Source: Endozoicomonas sp. NE40 (GTDB lineage Bacteria > Pseudomonadota > Gammaproteobacteria > Pseudomonadales > Endozoicomonadaceae). Taken from it: a stretch of 64,000 bases of DNA. Position 1 is the first letter of the stretch. Each line of letters starts with the position of its first letter. The notes beneath the pieces are model-generated. The model did not search any database. It worked only from the letters and a program-made list of their open reading frames with translations, and was not told where the DNA came from. Location of the stretch: positions 2,015,501 to 2,079,500 of the forward strand of contig NZ_JBEWTB010000002.1 in NCBI RefSeq assembly GCF_040549045.1, read 5' to 3'. Positions 34,011 through 43,100 of the stretch are shown one piece after another. Both the position numbers and the translations under genes were made by a program.

Positions 34011-34125
34011 GTCATTCAGTGCTGCTCAATACAAATAGAATCATGCTCTTTTAATTTTCTTTCTGGGAAACCTTAATATTTCAGGGATGAAGTATTAAGT
34101 CAGAACCATTGCTCTGAAAATCAAT

Positions 34126-34189
34126 AATGAACTGAATATGAACGAAACATACTTTGCAATGAACTGAGTATGAACGAAACATACTTCGC
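34126..34189. repeat. 32-bp tandem direct repeat
   Basis: Two adjacent 32-base copies (34126-34157 and 34158-34189) differ at only two positions; each begins AATGAACTGA and contains TATGAACGAAACATACTT. They lie about 75 bases before the unknown secreted protein gene. GTATG...CATAC within each copy is partly palindromic, so a regulator site is possible. Confidence 0.8.
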
Positions 34190-34264
34190 TATGCCGCCTC
34201 CAAATATTCATTTCTATAGTCCTTTTGCTTAGTAATAATTAACCTCTGTAATTGGAGTCAGATA

Positions 34265-35251
34265 ATGATTCGGAATCTTTTTGTCTTTTCCGTCTGGCGC
34301 ATATTATTCAACCTTTGCAAATGGACATCAGGTCAGGTTTGGTCTGATAAAATCAACTCCCACTGCTTAATAATAATGGTGCTTGTATTATTTCTTTCAC
34401 CTCCCGCTTTATCGTCTCCGGTTTTAGGACGTGATACTGGCTATCATCAGGAAGGGATGGTTATTGGTCAACTGAGCAGGGTCGAAATATCAGGTTTTTT
34501 TATTAAACCTGTAGTTATAAATTTTTTACTGGGTGGCGGTATATCACTCGATCGATTCTACCCAACCAAACAGTTTCAGTTTTCTGTTAAGGACAAACTG
34601 AATCCGATATACAACAAACTGGTTAATACGCCACCCAATAAACAAGTGATCCTTCATTATGTCAGCCCCATTCCGCTCTCAGCCCCTTACATGTGGCTTT
34701 TTTATGGAGCAAGTGCTTTTGCTACCGATGTGTCCGATGTGTCCAACTTCACACAAAGCGACTCTTTTAACAGCTATGGCAATTTCTACAAAGATGAAAG
34801 TTACATCGGATTTGGCAGTTATGGCGTTAGTGTTCGCTCGGGAAAATTTGTCAGGGTATTTCGATGGGGATCATTCGGATCAAAGCTTTGCACTGCGGAT
34901 TTACACGAAGGGGGAGAGAAAATTGAGAAGAAGTATGTTTACGATCGGGTATACACTGGTTCAGATCAGAAAGGACAACCACAATACAGAACGAAGACAA
35001 GAACTATCCATGAAAAAAAGCCCAATATAAATCATCTGAATATATACACGGAAGAAGGATGCAAGTTTGCGGAAGACGCCCTTGCGGCTAACCAGAATGT
35101 CACGGTCGAGGTGTCTACGAAATACTTTCCATTACAGGACTGGTATCCGGATACAATACACAGCATACGCACAGTGAATGGCGCAAATACGCCTCTGAGG
35201 ATTCCGAATCAGGATCAGGATCACCTGGACCTTCCGGGATTACCCTGGTAA
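34265..35251 (+). CDS. Exported protein of unknown function
   Basis: A 328-residue protein. A ribosome-binding site GGAG precedes the ATG by 8 bases. A hydrophobic segment at about 33-50 (CLIIMVLVLFLSPPALSSP) is probably a signal or anchor after an unusually long N-region; a later in-frame ATG near residue 38 would leave a conventional signal peptide. The mature part is Tyr/Phe/Ser-rich (FNSYGNFYKDESYIGFGSYG) with two cysteines (KLCTAD, EEGCKFA). I do not recognise a family. It is inserted between phnR and the importer genes without an evident link to phosphonate use. Confidence 0.6.
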   Translation: MIRNLFVFSVWRILFNLCKWTSGQVWSDKINSHCLIIMVLVLFLSPPALSSPVLGRDTGYHQEGMVIGQLSRVEISGFFIKPVVINFLLGGGISLDRFYPTKQFQFSVKDKLNPIYNKLVNTPPNKQVILHYVSPIPLSAPYMWLFYGASAFATDVSDVSNFTQSDSFNSYGNFYKDESYIGFGSYGVSVRSGKFVRVFRWGSFGSKLCTADLHEGGEKIEKKYVYDRVYTGSDQKGQPQYRTKTRTIHEKKPNINHLNIYTEEGCKFAEDALAANQNVTVEVSTKYFPLQDWYPDTIHSIRTVNGANTPLRIPNQDQDHLDLPGLPW

Positions 35252-35423
35252 TACCTCACATCAAAACCATTAACCCGGGGTTTACGCATTCGCTAGTATT
35301 TCCACACCCTGTTTTTCCGTCTACTCTTTCACACTCCTATTCAATTTCCGGCAAAATTAACAGCACTGAAATGCAAGTGTCACATTTCGGTCATATTCCT
35401 TCCCTAAGATCAATATCAAAATC

Positions 35424-35435
35424 TGGTCTGTACCA
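35424..35435 (+). promoter_or_regulatory. Predicted PhnR operator, importer side
   Basis: TGGTCTGTACCA, one base different from the two sites near phnW/phnR, 54 bases before the phnS start codon. It places the importer in the same predicted regulon. Confidence 0.7.
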
Positions 35436-35489
35436 GTTGGCTGTAAGTACTTGAAGTTTTTAAAGCATTCGATCTGAGGAAAACCTCCA

Positions 35490-36512
35490 ATGAAAAAGTC
35501 TCTGACCGCTCTGGCTCTTGCAGCCACCTCGCTGATCAGCTCTGCTGTACTCGCTGCAAAGCCTGTTGAACTGACCGTCTACACCGCATTCGAAACTGAC
35601 CTGCTGGCACGCTACAAAAACGCCTTTGAAAAAGAAAACCCGGACATCAGTATTCGCTGGGTACGTGACTCTACCGGTATCATGACTGCGAAACTGCTGG
35701 CAGAAAAAGACAACAATCGTGCCGATGTGGTCTGGGGGCTGGCAGGTTCCAGCATGGCGCTGCTGAAAAACGAAGGAGTGCTGGCTGCTTACACACCAAA
35801 AGGGCTAAATGACATCAAAGCCGAACTGAACGACCCGGAAGCGAATCAGGCGTGGTTCGGAAACCAGGCATTCTTCAATGCTGTCTGCTTTAACGAAGCG
35901 GTTGCCAAAGCCCAGAACCTGCCAAAACCAACATCCTGGGAAGACCTGCTGGACCCGGTTTATCAGGGCAAGATATCCATGCCTAACCCGGCTTCATCCG
36001 GCACCGGTTACATGCAGGTATCGGCCTGGCTGCAAAGCAAAGGTGAAGAGCAGGGCTGGAATTACATGACCAGACTGCACAACAACATTGCCCAGTATAC
36101 CCATTCCGGTTCCAAGCCCTGCGTTCAGGCTGCCATGGGTGAAGTGGCGATTGGTATTTCCCAGGCGATTCGTGGCGCTCAGCTGAAATCCCAGGGGGCC
36201 CCCCTGGATCTGATTCTGCCAGAAGGTGGTATTGGCTGGGACGTAGAATCGGTAGGTCTGGTCAGCGGCACTTCAAATAAAGAGGCTGCACAGCGTCTGG
36301 TTGACTGGTCCCTGACGCTTCAGGCTAACCAGCAGTACGTTGAAGCTTATGCCGTGGTGGGACACAAGGAAGTCTCCAAAGACGTTCCAAACTACCCGGA
36401 TGTTGAAAGCTCTATGGTCAGTATGGACTTCAACGCCATGGCAACAGGTCGTAACAAGGTTCTGAAAGAGTGGTCCGAACGCTTCGACTACAAGTCTGAA
36501 CCAAAATCCTGA
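35490..36512 (+). CDS. phnS: AEP ABC transporter, substrate-binding protein
   Basis: A 340-residue periplasmic binding protein of the iron/sulfate-type fold (cluster used for 2-aminoethylphosphonate; also called PhnS2 or AepX). The signal peptide ends at LAAKPVELTVYTAFE (cleavage after about 22). Conserved segments are IRWVRDSTGIMTAKLLAEK, ADVVWGLAGSS, SMPNPASSGTGYMQ and GEVAIGISQAIRG. GAGG lies about 10 bases before the ATG. First gene of the importer, separated from the ATPase gene by a hairpin and an inserted element. Confidence 0.88.
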   Translation: MKKSLTALALAATSLISSAVLAAKPVELTVYTAFETDLLARYKNAFEKENPDISIRWVRDSTGIMTAKLLAEKDNNRADVVWGLAGSSMALLKNEGVLAAYTPKGLNDIKAELNDPEANQAWFGNQAFFNAVCFNEAVAKAQNLPKPTSWEDLLDPVYQGKISMPNPASSGTGYMQVSAWLQSKGEEQGWNYMTRLHNNIAQYTHSGSKPCVQAAMGEVAIGISQAIRGAQLKSQGAPLDLILPEGGIGWDVESVGLVSGTSNKEAAQRLVDWSLTLQANQQYVEAYAVVGHKEVSKDVPNYPDVESSMVSMDFNAMATGRNKVLKEWSERFDYKSEPKS

Positions 36513-36530
36513 TCGTTTGATGAAAGGCTG

Positions 36531-36553
36531 GCCCCCGCTGTCTCGGGGGCTTA
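36531..36553 (+). terminator. Hairpin after phnS
   Basis: GCCCCCG and CGGGGGC pair around CTGTCT, followed only by TTAT. It is a stable stem with a short T-tract; it probably causes partial termination or protects the abundant binding-protein mRNA, as is common after the first gene of ABC importers. Confidence 0.55.
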
Positions 36554-36710
36554 TACCAATTCCGCCTTCTAAATATGACCATGAGCAAGTTATTTTGGAC
36601 TGCTGGGCAAGACGGAATGACGAGTAATAGCTAGCTATTGCGAGGAATTCCAACGCAGACCAGCTGTTCAAAATGGCTGCGCAATTCATGTTTAGAAGGT
36701 GAAATTGGTA
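36554..36710. mobile_element. MITE-like element between phnS and phnT
   Basis: A 157-bp non-coding block with imperfect terminal inverted repeats of about 25 bases: left TACCAATTCCGCCTTCTAAA, right the near-complement TTTAGAAGGTGAAATTGGTA. It is flanked by TTA on each side (36551-36553 and 36711-36713), a possible 3-bp target duplication. No transposase is encoded. The in-frame extension of the ATPase gene starts inside it and is not used. Confidence 0.75.
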
Positions 36711-36755
36711 TTAACTATTGAAAGTATTTGTCTGTTTTCTGCCAGGGCTTCAACC

Positions 36756-37820
36756 ATGCAATCATTCCTTTCCATTCGTAATCTGGGCAAAAAGTTTGGC
36801 CAGTTCACCGCGCTGGAAGATATATCACTGGACATTGAACAAGGTGAGTTCATCTGCTTCCTCGGTCCCTCTGGCTGTGGCAAAACCACACTGTTACGAA
36901 TGATTGCTGGTCTTGAAGAGTGTCAGAAAGGTGAAATCTGGCAGGATGGCAAAGAGATCTCTCTGCTGCCTCCTGAAAAACGTGATTTTGGAATTGTTTT
37001 CCAGTCCTATGCCTTATTCCCGAACCTGACGGTATACGACAACATCGCTTTTGGTCTGCGTAACCAGGGCAAGTCCCAGTCCGATGTTCATGTACTGGTT
37101 AACGAATGGCTGGAAACCGTTGGTCTGCCGGATTCCGGGCATAAATATCCCGGACAACTGTCCGGTGGACAACAGCAGCGTGTTGCCCTGGCAAGAGCCC
37201 TGGCACTGTCTCCGGGTCTTCTGTTGCTGGACGAACCTCTGTCTGCACTGGATGCCAGGGTTCGTGTCAAACTGCGTGAGTCGATCCGATCCCTGCAAAA
37301 ACGCCTTGGCATTACCACCGTTATGGTGACTCACGATCAGGAAGAAGCCATGGCGATGGCTGACCGGATTGTTGTTATGAACCATGGCCATATCGAACAG
37401 GTGGGAACGTCAAAAGCCATTTATCAGAAACCTGCGTCCCGGTTTGTTGCTGAATTTGTCGGTTCCATGAATTTTCTTGACGGTATTGTTGACCACCACA
37501 ATGAAACCCATGTGGGTGATACGACGGTTGCCGTCGATCCCATCTGCCGCCAGAATGACAGAGTTCTGTTGGGCATTCGCCCGGAAGACCTGATGTTCGG
37601 TGAGGGAACCTCTGAACTGCCTGTTACGGTTGAAAGTATGGAATTTCAGGGTACGTTCGTAAGGGCAGAATGCAGTCCAAGAGGCTGGAAGAGTCGCAAA
37701 AACATAAAGGTCGATGTCCCCATTCACCAGCTGTCTGGCCTTGCGATCAGTCCGGGTAGCCCATCAAGCATTGTGCTGCAGGAACAACACATTCATGTGT
37801 TTCCACCAGAGGCTTTCTGA
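36756..37820 (+). CDS. phnT: AEP ABC transporter, ATP-binding protein
   Basis: A 354-residue ATPase energising AEP import. The start is the ATG at 36756 (MQSFLSIRNLGKKFGQFTAL) with AGGG upstream; the 19-residue extension falls in the MITE-like insert. Walker A is GPSGCGKTT, the signature LSGGQQQRVALARAL, Walker B LLLLDEPLSALD, and the switch His is in VMVTHDQEEA. A C-terminal TOBE-like domain (about 245-354) includes LLGIRPEDLMFGEG. Confidence 0.92.
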   Translation: MQSFLSIRNLGKKFGQFTALEDISLDIEQGEFICFLGPSGCGKTTLLRMIAGLEECQKGEIWQDGKEISLLPPEKRDFGIVFQSYALFPNLTVYDNIAFGLRNQGKSQSDVHVLVNEWLETVGLPDSGHKYPGQLSGGQQQRVALARALALSPGLLLLDEPLSALDARVRVKLRESIRSLQKRLGITTVMVTHDQEEAMAMADRIVVMNHGHIEQVGTSKAIYQKPASRFVAEFVGSMNFLDGIVDHHNETHVGDTTVAVDPICRQNDRVLLGIRPEDLMFGEGTSELPVTVESMEFQGTFVRAECSPRGWKSRKNIKVDVPIHQLSGLAISPGSPSSIVLQEQHIHVFPPEAF

Positions 37821-37832
37821 GGATTACACCCT

Positions 37833-39566
37833 ATGAATATTATCAGCAGTACCAATACAGCCTCCGCAATGAATCATCGTCCATCAGCCCTGCAGTCATG
37901 GCTGGCAGGCTTTAGCCGGAACCGGGCTATTGTCGCAGTCATCGTGGCACTGATCACACTCTGGCTGGTGCTGACGCTTCTGTTGCCACTGCTCACCATG
38001 CTGGTTCGAAGTGTTCAGGACACCTCCGGCCAGTTTGTGGGCCTGGCAAACTTTTCCGAATACCTGTCCAGCCGGGTAATGACACAATCCATCACCAACA
38101 CCCTGAAACTGGGTTTTATTGTAACGGGCATTGTAGTGTCACTGGCTTTCCTGTTTGCCTTTGGACTGACACGAACCTGCATGCCTTTTAAAACGGTGTT
38201 TAAGGTTCTGGGCATGCTGCCCATTCTGGCGCCCTCCCTGCTGCCAGCAATCAGTATGATTTACCTGTTTGGTAATCAGGGTATCGCCAGAGAACTGCTG
38301 TTTGGTCATTCGGTGTACGGCCTGCCGGGGATTGTACTGGGTCTGGTGTTCTGGACCTTCCCACATGCCGTTCTGATTCTTTCTACCGCACTGTCTACGT
38401 CCGATGCCCGTCTGTACGAAGCCGCCCGGGTTATGCGTGCATCGCCGTTTAAAACCTTTATGACCGTTACCCTGCCTGCTGTGAAGTTTGGCCTGATCAG
38501 TACCATCACCGTTGTCTTTACCCTGGTGGTGACCGATTTTGGTGTACCGAAGGTGATTGGTGGCCAGTACAACGTTCTGGCAACGGATATCTACAAACAG
38601 GTGGCCGGCCAGCAAAACTTTGCCATGGGAGCGGTGACCAGCGTGCTTCTGCTGCTGCCCGCCCTGCTCGCCTTTGCTGTCGACCGCTGGGTTCAGCGCA
38701 AACAGGTTGACCTGTTTGGTTCACGCTCTGTCAGCTATGAACCAAAGCCCCACACCTTAAGAGACACTGTATTCTTTACCCTCTGTGGCCTGATCTGTTT
38801 TGCCATCCTGTCCATTATCGGTATGGCAGTTTACGGCTCTCTGGTGACTTTCTGGCCATGGAACCTGGAGCTGTCTTTGCAGAACTACCAGTTTGAGCGT
38901 TTCAGCACCCACGGTTGGGACCCTTATTTCAACTCCCTGAAAATGGCATTCGGTACAGCAATCATCGGTACCGTGATTATCTTTATCACTGCCTACAACG
39001 TTGAAAAAAGCAAAATGCACGGCGGTGTTCGTCAGTTCATTCACGCGATGGCTATGATTCCGATGGCGGTGCCGGGCATGGTGCTGGGCCTTGGTTATAT
39101 CTTCTTCTTTAACCAGCCGGGTAACCCTCTGGGTATACTGTATGGCACCATGACCATTCTGGTCATCAACACCGTCGCCCACTACTTTACGGTCGGGCAC
39201 CTGACAGCACTGACCGCCCTGAAAAAGTTGCCTTCCGAGATCGAGTCCGTTGCCGCTTCCCTGAAAGTCCCTCAGTACAAGGCATTCTTTAAAGTCTCTC
39301 TGCCTGTCTGCATGCCGGCGCTTCTGGATATTGCGATCTACCTGTTCGTGAACGCCATGACCACCACATCTGCGGTCGTCTTCCTGTATTCAACCGATAC
39401 CATGCTGGCTTCCGTGGCTGTTCTGAATATGGAAGACGCAGGGCAGAACGGCGCTGCTGCGGCGATGGCAGTGATGATCCTTATGACGGCAGCTGTCGTT
39501 AAAATAGCTCACATGAGTCTAGGCGGGTTGCTTCTGAACCGCACACAGCAATGGCGTAGAAGATAG
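37833..39566 (+). CDS. phnU: AEP ABC transporter, fused double permease
   Basis: A 577-residue inner-membrane protein containing two permease halves in one chain, each with about six helices. Both EAA loops are visible: EAARVMRASPFKTFMTVTLP (about 190) and ESVAASLKVPQYKAFFKVSLP (about 470). The fused arrangement is typical of the AEP importer of marine bacteria (PhnU2/AepW type). It starts 12 bases after phnT with GAGG upstream. Confidence 0.9.
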   Translation: MNIISSTNTASAMNHRPSALQSWLAGFSRNRAIVAVIVALITLWLVLTLLLPLLTMLVRSVQDTSGQFVGLANFSEYLSSRVMTQSITNTLKLGFIVTGIVVSLAFLFAFGLTRTCMPFKTVFKVLGMLPILAPSLLPAISMIYLFGNQGIARELLFGHSVYGLPGIVLGLVFWTFPHAVLILSTALSTSDARLYEAARVMRASPFKTFMTVTLPAVKFGLISTITVVFTLVVTDFGVPKVIGGQYNVLATDIYKQVAGQQNFAMGAVTSVLLLLPALLAFAVDRWVQRKQVDLFGSRSVSYEPKPHTLRDTVFFTLCGLICFAILSIIGMAVYGSLVTFWPWNLELSLQNYQFERFSTHGWDPYFNSLKMAFGTAIIGTVIIFITAYNVEKSKMHGGVRQFIHAMAMIPMAVPGMVLGLGYIFFFNQPGNPLGILYGTMTILVINTVAHYFTVGHLTALTALKKLPSEIESVAASLKVPQYKAFFKVSLPVCMPALLDIAIYLFVNAMTTTSAVVFLYSTDTMLASVAVLNMEDAGQNGAAAAMAVMILMTAAVVKIAHMSLGGLLLNRTQQWRRR

Positions 39567-40115
39567 GACAGGCAGTCGCCACTCCACAGTGTAACCACAA
39601 TTTCACTCTTAACCGTGCAGCTATGACCAGCAACGGCCATAGCTGTCCTTACAGCATCTGAGGCATCAGAATCCTGAGTATACCTTTCTGCTCTTAAGAA
39701 AAATCCAGAAAAATAATATCTTTGACTCATTACCTGAAAAAACGCTGATACGATTTTTGTAAAAATTAATAAAAAAAAACTCACATAAATAAAATTCAAT
39801 ATAATCAATTATGACCTTGAATATCAGGGTATTAAATGCAAAAAATAATTTTATAAAAGTGACAGTCACATAAATTTGGATGATAAAAAAACCATTTCTA
39901 TAATAAATAGAGAAAAACAGACCTTCCTTTATAAGCCATTCAATTCAAATCCTTCGTTTCTATTTCAAATAATTTTAATTAACAAAAGCATTTATTCTAG
40001 TTTATCTAACAGCTCATTATTCAATAAAGCTATACAAGCAGTTCAATATAAAAATCCGCACCTAAGGTGAACGTAATATTTTTTCAAATTATCAAGAGAC
40101 GGTTCGACAATTATT
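39567..40115 (+). other. AT-rich intergenic region
   Basis: 549 bases between the permease gene and the giant repeat-protein gene. CAGCTATG and CATAGCTG (39618-39645) form an 8-bp hairpin that may end the phn transcript, though no T-run follows. From about 39680 the DNA becomes strikingly AT-rich. A 64-codon plus-strand ORF (39876-40070) has no ribosome-binding site or recognisable feature. The region presumably holds the promoter of the next gene. Confidence 0.5.
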
Positions 40116-43100
40116 ATGAAAAGCCTATCCAAAACTATCTGTTGTTTGACGTATAAGCTGCGTTACTTTTTAACGTTTTTTTGTCTGATTCTCAACGCTC
40201 TTTCTTTTTCCACCTATGGTGCAGATAAGCCAGATACTACCACTCCGCCGTCTCCTTCGATTACAACAACCCAATCGCCCTTAAACAGCACCTCAGCGGT
40301 TGTCTCAACGACACCTGTCACAAGAAACAACCCGTGTAGCCAGATACTTAACAATGAAGCTGCCAGGACCAGTTGTAACAATTTCTTCAACAGCCCAAAG
40401 GCAGCTGGAACCCAGTCATCGTTTGAAAAAGCTGTTGTTGTCAGTAGTGCTGATGATCTGGTCAATAAAGTCAAAAATGCCGATAAAAGCACAATCATTG
40501 TTTTGACTCCCGGTATTTACAAAATTACCGAGCGACTTACGATCAAACAGACAACCGCGCTTGTAGGTACGAAAAATGGTGATACTCTGCCTACGATTAA
40601 GACGACAAAAGCACTTGTGGATCAAAAGTACAATGATTTTTCTCTTGCTTACCTCAGCAAGGAAACATCCCTCAGTTCAAAGGGCTTCTACAGCGCCTTT
40701 ATTAACTGGGACACAAGCATAGCGCCTGACGAACAGCTTGCCTCATTTCATTCAGGCTACATGATCTACAGCAATGGCTATCAGGGAGAAATCAGGCTGC
40801 ATGGTAACACGTTCTCCCATAGTAACGAACATGACGATATCTATCTCAGTGACATTGTCTACCTGAAAAAACCCGGAGGTCCGGCCTATATCGACAGCAA
40901 CACGTTTAATACCAGCCATGTTCATTACTCTGCAGTTGACTCAGATTGCACAAATTGTGGCGAACTGGACCCGGAAATCCATATAACAGCCAATAAGTTA
41001 ACCAGTGATCAAGATGAAACTGATACGGCATATGCTTTTAGCCTCTCAGCCCACAGAAAGTTTGTTATTAACGATAATACCCAGCAAACCAGCCAGGCCG
41101 CTTTCTCTATTGAAATTGACCTCCTCAATGAACCAGGACTACAAGCCTCCATTAGCAGGAATATTGCAAACAAAGACGCAATACCAAGCATAGAGGTTTC
41201 TGTTCTCAAAGACTTTATGGATGATGATAAGGTCTCTGGTCAGCTGGATATTACATACAATGATAACTTCGATCGCGATGATATAGATCTGCCCTATCAC
41301 AGTGAAGGCTATATTCGCTTTATTGAATCCCCAAAAAGCTCGTCAACCTCACAGGCTTTATCTTCTCCAACATCAGTACCTGCCCCCCTCCCAATGACAG
41401 GTGCCAGCACCACAGCCGCCATTGAGCCAACCTCCTCAATAAATGTCCCGACAGCAAGCAGTTCAGCATCACCTTCCATGGTAACAAATCCCTGCGATGC
41501 TTTAAGCCATGACGCTGCTGCCCGTAAAACCTGTAATGACTTTTTAAGCAATCACCAGGCGACAGGTGGCGACAAAGATTTTTCCCACGTAACTCTTGTT
41601 AGCGATGTACCTGCGCTGCTTAGTGCAGTTGAAGAAGGCCATCTGTACGACGGCAAACCTTTTGCAGGAACCATTGTCATTCTCCGCTCAGGAACTTATG
41701 CACTCACCAGACCGCTACGAATCAGTCACAAGGTAGCTCTGGTTGGAGAAAAATCGGGCACCTCTTTGCCCGAAATAAAAGCCGGAAAAGCTATCGCCAA
41801 ACAGTCTCACCAGCTTAACTCTCTGGTTCATCTGACAAAGGGTTCATCTCAAACTGCATCCGGCTTTTTCAGTACTCAAATTCTTTGGGATGCCAGCCTT
41901 GATACGGATCAAAAAGATGCTGTATGCAAAGCGGCTATCAAAAGTACTCACTACCCGGGAAAGATAAGGATTTTTGACAACCGCTTTAACCATCAGGGAA
42001 CAAAATCAGTAGTTTTCGATTACCTTAAGTTCACAAATTCTCACGGCGATACGTATATCGGAAGCAATACATTTGATACAACTTACCTGAAAAATACGGC
42101 GATAGATGCCCACTGTTCAAACTGCCTGAACTTTAATCCAAAACTTGAAATTATCTCTAACACGTTTGACGTCCAGAAAGGCTCAACAAGAAAAACTGTA
42201 GCAGGAGCCTTAGCAATCAATGGCTACAAGCGATTCTGGATTGAGGGCAACCAGCAAAAAAATGCCAAGGCCGCCGCTTACATAAAGGTTGGATTATTAA
42301 ATAACACCAGCGGCCTTAAGGGCTTTATTCGTAATAACATTGCCCTCCGGGAAACACCAGCGAAACAAAGGCATATCAAAATTGAGTCCAACACGAAGAT
42401 CGGCCAGTCTCTGAACATTTCCGGATCGCTGACCACAACCCCTAATACCTATTATTCTATAGACGATCCGGAAGGGTTGGTCGCCCATATCGGAACCAGT
42501 ATCAGCGCAAGCATTCAGGAACCTTCTGCTTCTTACCAGTCAACCCCATCAACTCCGGTTGTTCCAGCACCCACATCAATAAAACCGACACCAACAGGGC
42601 AGGCAGTCGCCAAAACAAGCACCATAACGCCAACACCCCGTCTGGCTACTACTACTCAACCTTCCACAACGCAGGCAACAAAGATATGCGACACCTTAAA
42701 ATCGACATCAAACATCATCCAGACGTGTAAAGATTTTCTGGAAAATAAAAACGCATCAGAGGGTGGTACCTTCTCCAAAGCCGTGGTCGTCACTAACGCC
42801 AAAGAGCTGATTGACGCCGTAACGGAAAAGCATCCTACAGGGCAACCCGTTTCAGACAAGATTGTTATACTGCAACACGGAACTTACGAGTTACCGCATA
42901 CACTGGAAATTACACATGGAATAGCACTGGTCGGAGAGACCCGGAACAATACCTCCTCTGTATCAGCTTCTGGTTCTTCGTCTGTTACCTATCCTGTCAT
43001 TCGTGCAGAAGCAGATTTTTCAGCCCTCGGGTACAACCCGGAAACCTTCACTTACACCGAACAGTACAACAAAAAAGCCTTAGCTTATTTGCATAATGGT

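Noticed and set aside
36699..36755. Extension of the AEP transporter ATPase
   Set aside because: It starts inside the MITE-like insert and precedes the normal family N-terminus.
39876..40070. 64-codon plus-strand frame in the AT-rich gap
   Set aside because: No ribosome-binding site, no recognisable features; chance frame in AT-rich DNA.
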